Below are positions 1 to 9,608 of a stretch of 64,000 nucleotides of DNA, one piece after another. The stretch is from Roseospira marina (GTDB taxonomy: Bacteria; Pseudomonadota; Alphaproteobacteria; Rhodospirillales; Rhodospirillaceae), in NCBI RefSeq assembly GCF_014197855.1, contig NZ_JACIGJ010000014.1, positions 43,006-107,005 of the forward strand, written 5' to 3'. The position numbers were made by a program, and so were the translations under genes. Position 1 is the first letter of the stretch; each line of letters begins with the position of its first letter. The notes below the pieces were generated by a model, which worked only from the letters and a program-made list of their open reading frames with translations, was not told where the DNA came from and made no database searches.

Positions 1-1
1 G

Positions 2-499
2 GCGCGGGCCATCGCGCAGGCCCGGGCCGAGGCGCCGATTGTGCGAACCGGTAAGCTGGCCGAGGTGGTGCGCGCCGCCATTCCAGGGGCCGCGCGCCAG
101 CAGGCCCGCGACGGCATCGATCCGGCGACCCGCACCTTCCAGGCGCTGCGGCTGCACGTGAACGACGAACTGGGCGAGTTGGACACGGGCCTTGAGGCCG
201 CCGAACGGCTGCTTGGCCCCGGCGGACGGCTGGTCGTCGTCAGCTTCCACTCGCTGGAGGACCGCCGCGTCAAAAGCTTCATGCGGGCGCGCACCGGGGA
301 TCGGCCGGCGCCCTCGCGGCACCAGCCGGTGGCGTCTAACGACCAGCCGCGCGCGACCTTCCGGGCCGTCGGCCGCAAGGCGGTGCGACCAGGCGACGCG
401 GAGGTGTCGGCCAATGCTCGGGCGCGGTCCGCCCGGATGCGGGTGGCGGAGCGCACCGACGCGCCCGCGTGGGACCGGACGACGGGAGGCGAACCATGA
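2..499 (+). CDS. rsmH: 16S rRNA (cytosine-1402-N4)-methyltransferase RsmH, C-terminal part
   Basis: This is the 3' part of rsmH (mraW); the open frame enters from the left edge, so the start and the SAM-binding half are outside the window. The enzyme N4-methylates C1402 of 16S rRNA in the ribosomal P site. The visible part carries the family motif VVVSFHSLEDRRVK followed by the basic C-terminal tail, ending in a short non-conserved extension. RsmH is normally the second gene of dcw clusters, after mraZ, which fits ftsL following it. Its stop overlaps the ftsL start in an ATGA. The GTG at 41 is internal and not a real start. Confidence 0.95.
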   Translation, partial: ARAIAQARAEAPIVRTGKLAEVVRAAIPGAARQQARDGIDPATRTFQALRLHVNDELGELDTGLEAAERLLGPGGRLVVVSFHSLEDRRVKSFMRARTGDRPAPSRHQPVASNDQPRATFRAVGRKAVRPGDAEVSANARARSARMRVAERTDAPAWDRTTGGEP

Positions 500-912
500 G
501 ACTGCGCGGCATCGCGGTGGTCTGGGGCGTTCTCGCGGTGGCGGCCGCGGCGGGCCTGTTCCGCCTGAAGTACGAAGTCATCGCCCTGGAGGAGCGTCTC
601 GCCACCCTGACCCACGCCATCGAGGCCGACCGGCGCGCCATCCATGTCCTGCGGGCGGAATGGAGCTACTTCAACGACCCGGACTCGCTCGATAAGCGCG
701 TGGGGGCGAAGCTCGACCTCGTTCCGATGGATCCCGCGCACATCATCGCGCTGGACGCCTTGCCGTTCCGGCCCAAGCCGGTGGGGGAAACCGCCGGCGG
801 TCCCGCCCGTCCGCCGCGCGTGCTCAACCCGGGCAGTGCCGCGCCCATCCCCGTGCCGGGGCAGAAACCCGCCACTCTCGCCGAGTACACAGTCATGAGG
901 ACGCAGCCATGA
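496..912 (+). CDS. ftsL: Cell division protein FtsL
   Basis: A 138-residue bitopic division protein. One N-terminal membrane segment (about residues 5-22) follows a very short cytoplasmic tail. A periplasmic coiled-coil stretch with leucine-zipper character comes next (about 25-60), then the alphaproteobacterial motif WSYFNDPDSLDKR. The C-terminus is proline-rich and probably disordered. FtsL works with FtsB and FtsQ to activate the FtsW-FtsI synthase. I chose the ATG at 496 because it overlaps the rsmH stop as ATGA and sits just before the hydrophobic segment; a longer frame from 469 would add only polar residues. It overlaps ftsI by 4 bases. Confidence 0.9.
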   Translation: MRLRGIAVVWGVLAVAAAAGLFRLKYEVIALEERLATLTHAIEADRRAIHVLRAEWSYFNDPDSLDKRVGAKLDLVPMDPAHIIALDALPFRPKPVGETAGGPARPPRVLNPGSAAPIPVPGQKPATLAEYTVMRTQP

Positions 913-2720
913 TGCCCGCTCTGCTTCGGTCCCTGGTCCGGCGGTCCTCCCGGCGTGGGGCGTTCCTGTATCCGGGCGCGGAAATCCGTGACCTTCCCGG
1001 GGCGCAGGGGCGGCACCCGGCCCGGGTGCGCGTGAGCGTGGAAGGCCAGGCCAAGGCCGCCGTTGAGGTCGGGCGCAACCGGCTGGCCATCACCGCCGGC
1101 GTGTTCGCGCTGGCGTTCTGCGTCATCGCCGGGCGTCTGGTGGATCTGATGGCCCTGAACGGCGGCGAGGCGGAGGCCATGGCGGCGGCGATGGCCGCCA
1201 GCGATGGCCCGGTGGTCGGGGCCGTGGTGGCCCGCAGCGATATCGTGGACCGCAACGGGGTCATTCTGGCCACCAACCTGCCGACCGTGAACCTGTACGC
1301 GGACACGCGCGCGATCCTCGATCCGGAAGAGGCGGCCCGCCGGCTGGTGCAACTCTTCCCTGACATGGAATACGGCGAAACCCGCGACAAGCTCGCCTCG
1401 GGCGGTCACTTCGTCTACCTGCGGCGGCACCTGACGCCGGAGCAGCAGGAGGCCGTGAACCTGCTCGGCCAGCCCGGTCTGGAGTTCGAGCCGACCGAGC
1501 GGCGCGTCTATCCGCAGGGGCCGCTCGCCGCCCATGTTCTCGGCGCCACGAGCACCGACAACCACGGCATCGCGGGCATCGAAAGCAGCTTTGACCGGTA
1601 CCTGCTGGAAAAGGCGGAGCCGCTGCAATTGTCGCTGGACGTGCGTGTGCAGCATGCCGTGCGCGACGTCCTGTTGAAAGCCGTGGACCGTTTTCATGCC
1701 ATCGCGGGCGCCGCTCTGGTCGCCGATGTCCGCACGGGTGAGATCTTGGCGCTGGTCAGCCTTCCAGACTACCAGCCGGAGGCCTTCTCCGGCGCACCGG
1801 CGGACTCGCGCCGCAACCGTGCGACGCTGGGCGTCTACGAAATGGGGTCGACCTTCAAGCTGGTGAACACCGCGCTGGGCCTGGAGGTGGGCGGCTACCA
1901 TGTCACCGACGGCTTCGACGCATCCCACCCGCTGCGCATGGCCGGGTTCACCATCCACGACGACCATGCCCAGGCCCGCTGGCTGTCGATTGAGGAGATC
2001 CTCGTGCACTCCTCCAACATCGGGTCGGCCAAGATGGCCCTGGCGATCGGCGGCGACGCCCAGAAGGCGTTCCTCGACCGCCTCGGCCTGCTGTCGCCGA
2101 TCAGCCTGGAGCTGCCGGAGGTCGGCAAGCCGCTCTATCCGGACCCGTGGCGGCCCATCAATACGGTCACGATTTCCTATGGCCACGGCGTGGCCGTGAC
2201 GCCGGTGCATATGGTCAACGCCGTCATGCCCCTGGTGAACGGCGGGTGGTATCGCCCGGCGACGCTGCTGCGCCAGGATCCCGAGGCGCCGCCGCCGGGT
2301 CATCAGGTGGTGTCGGCACGCACCTCCGACACGATGCGGAGCCTGATGCGGCGGGTCGTGACCGACGGCACCGGCCGCAAGGCCGACGTGGCCGGCTATC
2401 TGGTGGGCGGCAAGACCGGCACCGCCGAGAAAAACGAGCACGGGCGCTACCGTCACAAGGCGCTGTTGCCGTCGTTCGTGGCCGCCTTCCCGATGGACGA
2501 CCCGCGCTATGTCGTTCTGGCGATGCTCGACGAGCCCAAGGGGATTCCGGAAACGCACGGGTTTGCGGCGGCGGGCTGGAACGCGGCGCCCACCGCCGGG
2601 GCCATGATCGCCCGCATCGCGCCGATCTTGGGGGTCCGCCCGCGCGGCCCCGAGACGCCCGTCGCCCCCGAGGTGCGGTTCGCCACGGCCTCCGGGGATG
2701 CGGGCCGTGCAGTTCACTGA
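909..2720 (+). CDS. ftsI: Peptidoglycan D,D-transpeptidase FtsI (PBP3)
   Basis: Class B penicillin-binding protein of 603 residues that crosslinks septal peptidoglycan. One membrane segment lies around residues 60-80, followed by the PBP dimerisation domain and the transpeptidase domain. The three active-site motifs are visible: STFK with nucleophile Ser314, SSN at 368-370, and KTGT at 502-505. The cytoplasmic N-terminus (about 55 residues) is basic and longer than in many homologues. The ATG at 909 overlaps the ftsL stop; a second ATG follows directly. The C-terminus overlaps the murE start by 23 bases, which implies translational coupling. Confidence 0.96.
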   Translation: MMPALLRSLVRRSSRRGAFLYPGAEIRDLPGAQGRHPARVRVSVEGQAKAAVEVGRNRLAITAGVFALAFCVIAGRLVDLMALNGGEAEAMAAAMAASDGPVVGAVVARSDIVDRNGVILATNLPTVNLYADTRAILDPEEAARRLVQLFPDMEYGETRDKLASGGHFVYLRRHLTPEQQEAVNLLGQPGLEFEPTERRVYPQGPLAAHVLGATSTDNHGIAGIESSFDRYLLEKAEPLQLSLDVRVQHAVRDVLLKAVDRFHAIAGAALVADVRTGEILALVSLPDYQPEAFSGAPADSRRNRATLGVYEMGSTFKLVNTALGLEVGGYHVTDGFDASHPLRMAGFTIHDDHAQARWLSIEEILVHSSNIGSAKMALAIGGDAQKAFLDRLGLLSPISLELPEVGKPLYPDPWRPINTVTISYGHGVAVTPVHMVNAVMPLVNGGWYRPATLLRQDPEAPPPGHQVVSARTSDTMRSLMRRVVTDGTGRKADVAGYLVGGKTGTAEKNEHGRYRHKALLPSFVAAFPMDDPRYVVLAMLDEPKGIPETHGFAAAGWNAAPTAGAMIARIAPILGVRPRGPETPVAPEVRFATASGDAGRAVH

Positions 2721-4230
2721 CCTGCTGGCTGCGGGAGAGATAGACGACATCATGATCGGCGACGCGCCATCTTCGGCTGAGGCTCTCGCGGACGACCGCG
2801 CGCTGGCCGCTTTCGGTCCCGAGATTCGGGGGCTGACGGCGGATTCGCGGGCGGTGGCGCCGGGCTTCCTGTTCGCGGCCCTGCCGGGCGCGCGGGCCGA
2901 TGGCCGTGCCTTCATTCCAGAGGCGCTGGCGCGTGGCGCGGTGGCGGTGCTGGCGGCAGAGGGGACCCCGCCGCTGGAGGGCCCGGCCCGGCTGGTTACG
3001 TCCGCTAATCCGCGCCGGGCCTTCGCGCGCTTGGCGGCGCGCTTCCACGGCCGTCAGCCCCGGACGGTGGTGGCCGTCACCGGCACGAATGGGAAGACCT
3101 CGACGGCGCGCTTTGCCGCCGGCCTGTGGCGGGCGCTGGGGTGCGCCGGCGGAAGCCTGGGCACCCTGGGCGCCGAGGCCCCCGGGTACGCGCGCGCGGG
3201 ATCGCTGACCACGCCGGACCCGGTTCTTCTGCATGAGATCCTGGCCGCGATGGCGGATGCCGGCTGCGACCGGCTGGCCATGGAGGCGTCGAGTCACGGG
3301 CTGGACCAGTACCGGCTGGATGGGGTGCGGCTGGCGGCGGCGGCCTTCACCAACCTGACGCACGATCATCTCGACTATCACGGCTCCATGGCGGCGTATC
3401 GGGCCGCCAAGACCCGGCTGTTCACCCAGGTGATGCCCCCTAATGGGGTCGCGGTTCTCAACGCCGACTCGGCTGAGGCGGAGGATTTGGATGCCCTCTG
3501 CCGCGCCTGCGGCCATCGGGCGATTACGTACGGCCGCGCCGGGGGCGACCTGCGCCTGGAGGGCGCGCGCCCCACGCCGGACGGCCAGGACCTGCGCCTG
3601 ATCGTGTATGGCCAGCGGGTCACCGCGCATCTGCCGGTGCCGGGCGAGTTCCAGGCCCTGAACGCGCTCGCCGCGCTGGGGCTGGTGATCGGCACCGGGG
3701 CCGAGCCGCGCCGGGCTGTCGCGGCCCTGGAAACCCTGGCGGGCGTGCCGGGCCGCATGCAGAAGGTGGCGGCGCTGGCGAACGGGGCACCGGTCTATGT
3801 GGATTACGCGCACACCCCGGATGCTTTGGAGACGGTGCTGAAGGGGCTGCGCCCGCACGCCCACGGCCGGCTCGTCTGCGTGTTCGGCTGCGGTGGCGAC
3901 CGCGACCGGACCAAGCGGCCGGAGATGGGCGAGGTCGTCGCACGCCTCGCCGACGTCGCGATCGTGACCGACGACAACCCGCGCACCGAGGATCCCGCCG
4001 CCATCCGCGCTGCCATCCTGGCCGCCTGTCCGGGCGGGATCGAGATCGGCGACCGGGGTGCGGCCATCCGCGCGGGCGTGGACCAACTCGGGCCGGATGA
4101 TCTTTTGCTCGTCGCCGGCAAGGGGCACGAGCCCGGGCAGACCGTCGGCACCACCGTCCTGCCGTTTGACGATTCCGCGCAGTCCCGCGCCGCTGTGGCC
4201 GAGCGCGACCAGCGGAAGGCGCCCGCATGA
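2698..4230 (+). CDS. murE: UDP-MurNAc-L-Ala-D-Glu:meso-diaminopimelate ligase MurE
   Basis: Cytoplasmic ATP-dependent Mur ligase (510 residues) that adds the third residue of the peptidoglycan stem peptide. The ATP-binding loop is GTNGKTSTA. The motif DDNPRTEDP, near residue 425, is the signature of enzymes selecting meso-diaminopimelate rather than lysine, as expected in a Gram-negative. The start at 2698 gives the usual FTDLLA-type N-terminus but overlaps ftsI by 23 bases; a later ATG at 2752 would remove it, so 2698 is preferred. It overlaps murF by 4 bases. Confidence 0.96.
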   Translation: MRAVQFTDLLAAGEIDDIMIGDAPSSAEALADDRALAAFGPEIRGLTADSRAVAPGFLFAALPGARADGRAFIPEALARGAVAVLAAEGTPPLEGPARLVTSANPRRAFARLAARFHGRQPRTVVAVTGTNGKTSTARFAAGLWRALGCAGGSLGTLGAEAPGYARAGSLTTPDPVLLHEILAAMADAGCDRLAMEASSHGLDQYRLDGVRLAAAAFTNLTHDHLDYHGSMAAYRAAKTRLFTQVMPPNGVAVLNADSAEAEDLDALCRACGHRAITYGRAGGDLRLEGARPTPDGQDLRLIVYGQRVTAHLPVPGEFQALNALAALGLVIGTGAEPRRAVAALETLAGVPGRMQKVAALANGAPVYVDYAHTPDALETVLKGLRPHAHGRLVCVFGCGGDRDRTKRPEMGEVVARLADVAIVTDDNPRTEDPAAIRAAILAACPGGIEIGDRGAAIRAGVDQLGPDDLLLVAGKGHEPGQTVGTTVLPFDDSAQSRAAVAERDQRKAPA

Positions 4231-5705
4231 GCCGCACCCTCACCCCCACCCCCGCATCAACGGCGTCCCTGTGGACCACGGCCGAGGCCGTGCGCGCCAC
4301 GGGCGGCCGCGCGGACGGCGCCTGGGCGGCGTCCGGGGTGTCGATCGACAGCCGCAGCGTTGCGCCGGGCGACCTGTTCGTCGCATTGCAGGGGCCGACC
4401 TTCGACGGGCACGACTACGTCGCGGCGGCGCTGGCGGCGGGCGCCGTGGCGGCGGTGGTGGCGCGCGTGCCGGAGGGCGATGGGATCGATCCGGCCCGGC
4501 TGCTGGTCGTCGGCGACACCTTCCAGGCGCTGTGGGATCTGGGCCGCTTCGCCCGGTCGCGGGCGCGCGACGTGCGGGTGGTCGGCGTCACCGGCAGTGT
4601 CGGCAAGACCGGCACCAAGGAGATGCTGGCGCTGGCGCTCGGCGCCCTTGGGCCGACGCACGCCACGACCGGCAATCTCAACAATCATTGGGGTGTGCCG
4701 CTGACCCTGGCGCGCATGCCGGCCGCGACGCGGTTTGCCGTCATCGAGATGGGCATGAACCATGCGGGGGAAATTGCGCCCCTGTCGACGCTTGCCCGTC
4801 CCGACGTCGCCGTCATCACGGCGATCGCGCCCGCGCACATCGAGTTCCTGGGCAGCGAGGAGGCCATTGCCCACGCCAAGGCCGAGATCCTGACCGGTCT
4901 TGCCGAGGGCGGCACGGTCATTCTGCCCCGCGACAGCCGCCATTTCCGGCGGCTGCGGGCGGCGGCGCGCGCCGCCGGCGCCGGTCGCGTGGTCAGCTTC
5001 GGGGATCATGTGGAAGCGGACGCCCGCCTTCTCGACGTCGCGCTCGATCCGGGCAATGTGCGGGTGTTCATGGTCGCCGACGGGGCGCCGCTGGGCTACC
5101 GCCTGGGCGCCGACGGGCGGCATTGGGCCATCAACAGTCTGGCGGTGATCGCCGCCGTGCAGGCCCTGGGTGCGGATCCGGTTGCGGTGCTGGGCGCCCT
5201 CGGGCAGGTGAGCGCGCCGAAGGGGCGCGGGCAACGGCGGACCGTCGCCCTGCCGGGCGGTCGTCTGCATCTGATCGACGAAAGCTACAACGCCAGCCCG
5301 GCGGCGGTGGTGGCGGCGGTCGCAACGCTCGCCCTGGTGCGGCCGGGCGCCGGCGGGCGCCGGGTGGCGGTGCTGGGCGACATGCTCGAACTCGGCGATG
5401 CGGGGCCGGATCTCCACGCCGGGTTGGCTGCGGCCCTGATCGACCATGGGATTGACCAGGTGTTCACGGCGGGGCCGCTGATGCGCCATCTGGATGCCGC
5501 TTTGCCGGACACACTGCGGGCCGGGCATGCGTCGGACGCCCTGACGCTGGCGCCGATGGTGGCGGACGCGCTGGGGCCGGGCGACGTGGTGATGGTCAAG
5601 GGCTCCCTGGGCAGCCGGATGAGCGCCGTGGTGCGCGCCATCCTGGCCCTGGAGGTGGGCGACCAGGGCGAGGCCCATAAAGACGAGGACGAGACGGCCG
5701 CCTGA
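4227..5705 (+). CDS. murF: UDP-MurNAc-tripeptide:D-Ala-D-Ala ligase MurF
   Basis: Mur ligase of 492 residues that attaches the D-alanyl-D-alanine dipeptide, completing the cytoplasmic pentapeptide precursor. The N-terminal domain holds the family motif SIDSRSVAPGDLF. The ATP-binding loop is VTGSVGKTGTKEM, and the central region contains GNLNNHWGVPLTLARMP. The C-terminal domain includes DESYNASP. The start overlaps the murE stop (ATGA). A 54-base gap separates it from mraY, one of the few real gaps in this cluster. Confidence 0.96.
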   Translation: MSRTLTPTPASTASLWTTAEAVRATGGRADGAWAASGVSIDSRSVAPGDLFVALQGPTFDGHDYVAAALAAGAVAAVVARVPEGDGIDPARLLVVGDTFQALWDLGRFARSRARDVRVVGVTGSVGKTGTKEMLALALGALGPTHATTGNLNNHWGVPLTLARMPAATRFAVIEMGMNHAGEIAPLSTLARPDVAVITAIAPAHIEFLGSEEAIAHAKAEILTGLAEGGTVILPRDSRHFRRLRAAARAAGAGRVVSFGDHVEADARLLDVALDPGNVRVFMVADGAPLGYRLGADGRHWAINSLAVIAAVQALGADPVAVLGALGQVSAPKGRGQRRTVALPGGRLHLIDESYNASPAAVVAAVATLALVRPGAGGRRVAVLGDMLELGDAGPDLHAGLAAALIDHGIDQVFTAGPLMRHLDAALPDTLRAGHASDALTLAPMVADALGPGDVVMVKGSLGSRMSAVVRAILALEVGDQGEAHKDEDETAA

Positions 5706-5759
5706 TGGCGTCGGTCGCTCGATTCAATGGTGACGGAATGAGGTGGGGCACTCACTAAG

Positions 5760-6845
5760 ATGTTGTATTGGCTGTATCAGTTTTCGGACCAGTTCGGGGC
5801 GCTGAACGTCTTTCGCTACCTGACGTTCCGCACCGGGGGCGCCGTCATGACGGCGCTGCTGGTGGCCTTTGTGTTCGGCCCGGCGGTGATCCGTTGGCTG
5901 CGCAGCCGGCAGGGCAACGGCCAGCCGATCCGGACCGACGGTCCGGAAAGCCATGTGCTGACCAAGCAGGGGACGCCGACCATGGGCGGGGTGCTGATCC
6001 TGCTCGGCGTCGGGGTTGCCACGCTGCTATGGGCGGACCTGTCCAACGGCTATGTCTGGGCCGTCCTGCTTCTGACTCTGGGGTACGGCGGACTGGGGTT
6101 CGCCGACGACTACCTGAAGGTCTCGCGCCGGCATCACGCGGGCCTGCCGGGACGCTCCAAGCTGTTGGGTCAGGTCGTGCTGGCGGCCCTGGTCAGCGGC
6201 TGGATCATCTGGCTGGGCGATCCGGCGGACAGCACCGGGCTGGCGTTTCCGTTCCTGAAGGATCTGCTTGTCGACCTGGGGTTGTTCTACATTCTGTTCG
6301 CGGTGTTCGTGATCGTCGGCGCCTCCAACGCCGTCAACCTCACCGACGGGCTGGACGGGCTCGCCATCGTGCCGGTCATCATCGCGGCCGGGGTGTTCAC
6401 GCTGATCGCCTATCTGGTCGGCAACACGGTGTTCGCCGACTACCTGCAGATCCACCACGTGCCGGGCACCGGCGAGTTGGCGGTGTTCTGCGGTGCCCTG
6501 ATCGGCGCCGGCATCGGCTTTCTGTGGTTCAACGCGCCCCCCGCGATGGTGTTCATGGGCGATACCGGGTCGCTGGCCATGGGCGGCGCCTTGGGCGCGA
6601 TTGCCGTGGTGACCAAGCATGAGTTCGTTCTGGCCATCGTCGGCGGCTTGTTCGTGCTGGAGACGGTGTCGGTGATCGTCCAGGTGGCGAGCTTCCGGCT
6701 GACCGGCAAGCGCGTGTTCCGCATGGCGCCGCTGCACCATCACTTCGAAAAGAAGGGGTGGGCCGAGCCCACCATCGTCATTCGCTTCTGGATCATCGCC
6801 ATGATTCTGGCGCTGGTCGGTCTGTCCACTCTCAAGCTGCGCTAA
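5760..6845 (+). CDS. mraY: Phospho-MurNAc-pentapeptide translocase MraY
   Basis: Polytopic membrane enzyme of 361 residues, the usual size, that transfers phospho-MurNAc-pentapeptide to undecaprenyl phosphate to make lipid I. Visible family motifs are [21 protein letters not shown] and the C-terminal [13 protein letters not shown], all carrying conserved acidic or histidine residues of the active site. About ten hydrophobic segments can be picked out. The ATG at 5760 gives the typical MLYWLYQF N-terminus. It is followed 19 bases later by murD. Confidence 0.97.
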   Translation: MLYWLYQFSDQFGALNVFRYLTFRTGGAVMTALLVAFVFGPAVIRWLRSRQGNGQPIRTDGPESHVLTKQGTPTMGGVLILLGVGVATLLWADLSNGYVWAVLLLTLGYGGLGFADDYLKVSRRHHAGLPGRSKLLGQVVLAALVSGWIIWLGDPADSTGLAFPFLKDLLVDLGLFYILFAVFVIVGASNAVNLTDGLDGLAIVPVIIAAGVFTLIAYLVGNTVFADYLQIHHVPGTGELAVFCGALIGAGIGFLWFNAPPAMVFMGDTGSLAMGGALGAIAVVTKHEFVLAIVGGLFVLETVSVIVQVASFRLTGKRVFRMAPLHHHFEKKGWAEPTIVIRFWIIAMILALVGLSTLKLR

Positions 6846-6864
6846 CCCATCGGAGGCTGCCACC

Positions 6865-8331
6865 GTGATTCCCGTCTACACCTACGCTCTGGAGCCGGTT
6901 GCCGTCATGGGCCTGGGCCGGTCCGGACTGGCCGCCGCCCGCGCGCTCATGGCGGGCGGTGCCCGGGTGATGGCGTGGGACGACAACGCCGACCGGCGGG
7001 CCGCCGCGGCGGACGCGGGTATCCCCGTGGTGGATCTCGCCGATGCTGGTACGGACTGGACCGGGGTGCGGGTGGTCGCCTGGAGCCCCGGTATTCCCCA
7101 CAGCTTTCCTTCGGTCCATCCGGTGGCCGAGCGCGCCCGGGCGGCTGGGGCCGCGCTGGTGTGCGACATCGAGCTGCTGGTGGGGGCGCAGCCGTGCTCG
7201 TTCTACATCGGGGTCACCGGCACCAACGGCAAGTCGACCACCACCAGCCTGATCGGCCACATCCTGCGCGCGGCCGGGCAGGCGCCGCAAGTGGGTGGCA
7301 ACCTGGGGACCTCGGCTCTGGACCTGGAGACGGTGGACGCCTTCGGGACCTACGTCCTTGAACTGTCGAGCTACCAGCTTGAACTGACACCGTCGCTGGT
7401 CTGCGATGTGGCGGTGCTGCTCAACATCACACCGGATCATCTGGACCGGCACGGCGGCATGGAGGGCTACATTGCCGCCAAGCGCCGCATCTTCGACGGG
7501 GTCGTGCCGCCGCGCACGGTCTGTATCGGGCTCGACGACACGGTGTGCCGCAACATGCACGCGGAGATGACCCGCTACGGCAGCCGCTCGCTGATCCCGT
7601 TCGCGACCGGCCGCGCGGTGCCCGGGGGCGTGTCCGCCAAGGATGGCGTGCTGATCGACGATACGGAGGGCAAGGGCCAGCGCGTTCTGGATCTGAACGG
7701 CCTGACGGCGCTGTCCGGGGAGCACAACTGGCAGAACGCGGCCGCCGCCTATGCCGCCTGCCGCGCCCGGGGCGTCGGCTCGGAGGTCATCGCCGAGGCG
7801 CTGAAGACCTTCCCCGGCTTGCCCCATCGCCATGAGACGGTCGCCACCATCGACGGCGTGCTGTTCATCAACGACAGCAAGGCGACCAACGCCGAGGCCG
7901 CCGAGAAGGCCATCGTGTGCCACGAGGATATCTATTGGATCGTCGGTGGTCTGCCCAAGGAGGGCGGCATCGCCAGCCTGACGCCGCACTTCGACCGCAT
8001 CGTGCACGCCTATCTGATCGGCGCGGCGGCCAAGGACTTCTCGGTGGTGCTGGACGCGGAGGAGGTGCCGTTCTCGCTGTGCGGCACGCTTGAGGCCGCC
8101 GTGGATCTGGCGTTCCAGCACGCGCTGGAGGACGAGGAGGAAGACCCGGTCATTCTGCTGTCTCCGGCCTGCGCGTCGTTCGACCAGTTCCCCAACTTCG
8201 AGGCCCGCGGCGAGGCGTTCAAGGCGCTGGTCGCCGATCTAGCCGCCGAGGTCGCCGTTTCGGACGACGATCCCGATAGGGACGACTCCGATGCGGGCTC
8301 CGACCCGGCCGACGATGAGGTGGACTCATGA
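6865..8331 (+). CDS. murD: UDP-MurNAc-L-alanine:D-glutamate ligase MurD
   Basis: Mur ligase of 488 residues adding D-glutamate to UDP-MurNAc-L-alanine in the cytoplasm. The N-terminal Rossmann motif is VMGLGRSGLAAA, the ATP loop is GVTGTNGKSTTT, and the C-terminal domain contains FINDSKATNAEAAEKA. The C-terminal 30 or so residues are strongly acidic (Asp-rich) and look like a lineage-specific extension. The start codon is GTG at 6865; an ATG-led alternative would cut into the Rossmann fold. The stop overlaps ftsW by 4 bases. Confidence 0.95.
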   Translation: MIPVYTYALEPVAVMGLGRSGLAAARALMAGGARVMAWDDNADRRAAAADAGIPVVDLADAGTDWTGVRVVAWSPGIPHSFPSVHPVAERARAAGAALVCDIELLVGAQPCSFYIGVTGTNGKSTTTSLIGHILRAAGQAPQVGGNLGTSALDLETVDAFGTYVLELSSYQLELTPSLVCDVAVLLNITPDHLDRHGGMEGYIAAKRRIFDGVVPPRTVCIGLDDTVCRNMHAEMTRYGSRSLIPFATGRAVPGGVSAKDGVLIDDTEGKGQRVLDLNGLTALSGEHNWQNAAAAYAACRARGVGSEVIAEALKTFPGLPHRHETVATIDGVLFINDSKATNAEAAEKAIVCHEDIYWIVGGLPKEGGIASLTPHFDRIVHAYLIGAAAKDFSVVLDAEEVPFSLCGTLEAAVDLAFQHALEDEEEDPVILLSPACASFDQFPNFEARGEAFKALVADLAAEVAVSDDDPDRDDSDAGSDPADDEVDS

Positions 8332-9608
8332 ACCGACGCCGCGCCCAGGCGCTCGTCCCGCCGCCCCTCGCCGCGACCCCGCGCCCCGTGCTTGGTGGGT
8401 CCGGGCTCGGTGGGTCTGGGCTCGGTGGTCCCGGTCTGGCGCCGCCACCGGCGCCGGCGGCGGGCGCGGGCGGGCATGCGCGCCGGGTGCGGTTTCGCGC
8501 CGGGGACTCCAGCGTCATCGGCCGCTGGTGGAACTCGGTCGATCATCTGATGTTGGTCCTCATCGCCGTTCTCGTCGTGATCGGCGTGGTGCTGATGCTG
8601 GCGGCCGGCCCTCCGGCGGCCCAGCGCATTCACGCCGATACGTTCCACTTCGTGCGCCGCCAAATGGTGTTCACTCCGGTGGGCGTGGTGTTGATGCTCG
8701 GGGTGTCGCTGCTGTCGCCCCGCGGGGTGCGTCGGTTGGCTGTGATCGGCTTCGCGCTTATGCTGGGCCTTCTGGCGCTGACGCCGCTGATCGCCCCGGA
8801 GATCAACGGTGCCACCCGCTGGCTGATCGTGTTCGGCCTGACGGTGCAGCCTTCGGAGATTCTCAAGCCTCTGTTCGCCGTGACCGTGGCGTGGTTGCTG
8901 GCCGGCGGTCTGGAGACCGAGGAGGTCCCGGGAACCGTCATCTCGCTGGTCCTGGTGGCCATCGTCGCGGGCCTGCTGCTCAGCCAGCCCGACGTCGGCA
9001 TGACCCTCGTCATCGTCGCGATCTGGTGCGCCGAGGTGTTTATGGCCGGGTTGCCGCTGGTCTGGGTCGGGGTGATCGGGGCGCTTGGCCTGGGTGGTGT
9101 GGTCGGGGCTTACTTCCTGTTCCCGCATGTGGCCTACCGCGTGGACCGGTTCCTGGATCCGAGCAGCGGCGATACCTATCAGATCATCCAGTCCATGAAG
9201 GCGTTCGCCGAGGGCGGGTTGTTCGGGCGCGGCCCGGGCGAGGGGCGTGTGAAGGAATTTCTGCCGGACGCCCACACGGACTTCATCTTCGCCGTGGCGG
9301 GGGAGGAGTTCGGCCTGTGGCTGTGCCTGCTGGTGGTCGCCTTGTTCGCAGTGCTGATCGTGCGGGCACTGACCCGCGCCATCGGCAGCCGTGATCTGTT
9401 CATCATGCTGGCGGTCGGCGGCCTGTCCGTGCAGCTCGCCATGCAGACGATCATCAACATGGCCTCCAGCCTGCACCTGATGCCGACCAAGGGGATGACG
9501 CTGCCGTTCCTCAGCTACGGCGGCTCGTCGATGGTGGGGGTGGCGCTGGCGACCGGCATGATCCTGGCGCTGACGCGGCGGCGGGGACGGACGGAGGAGC
9601 GGCCATGA
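8328..9608 (+). CDS. ftsW: Septal peptidoglycan glycosyltransferase FtsW
   Basis: SEDS-family membrane glycosyltransferase (426 residues) that polymerises lipid II at the septum with FtsI. About ten membrane segments begin near residue 75. Conserved features include GATRWL, PSEILKP and the C-terminal MPTKGMTLPFLSYGGSS. The cytoplasmic N-terminus is unusual: about 70 residues, Pro/Gly/Ala-rich, with three 15-base tandem repeats encoding LGGSG-type units at 8391-8435. The start overlaps murD (ATGA) and the end overlaps murG. Confidence 0.95.
   Translation: MNRRRAQALVPPPLAATPRPVLGGSGLGGSGLGGPGLAPPPAPAAGAGGHARRVRFRAGDSSVIGRWWNSVDHLMLVLIAVLVVIGVVLMLAAGPPAAQRIHADTFHFVRRQMVFTPVGVVLMLGVSLLSPRGVRRLAVIGFALMLGLLALTPLIAPEINGATRWLIVFGLTVQPSEILKPLFAVTVAWLLAGGLETEEVPGTVISLVLVAIVAGLLLSQPDVGMTLVIVAIWCAEVFMAGLPLVWVGVIGALGLGGVVGAYFLFPHVAYRVDRFLDPSSGDTYQIIQSMKAFAEGGLFGRGPGEGRVKEFLPDAHTDFIFAVAGEEFGLWLCLLVVALFAVLIVRALTRAIGSRDLFIMLAVGGLSVQLAMQTIINMASSLHLMPTKGMTLPFLSYGGSSMVGVALATGMILALTRRRGRTEERP

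Noticed and set aside
666..2915. A 749-codon open frame on the minus strand across ftsI
   Set aside because: It is the antisense shadow of ftsI/ftsL in very GC-rich DNA; the plus strand carries all penicillin-binding motifs and the minus translation is Arg/Gly/His-rich without a fold.
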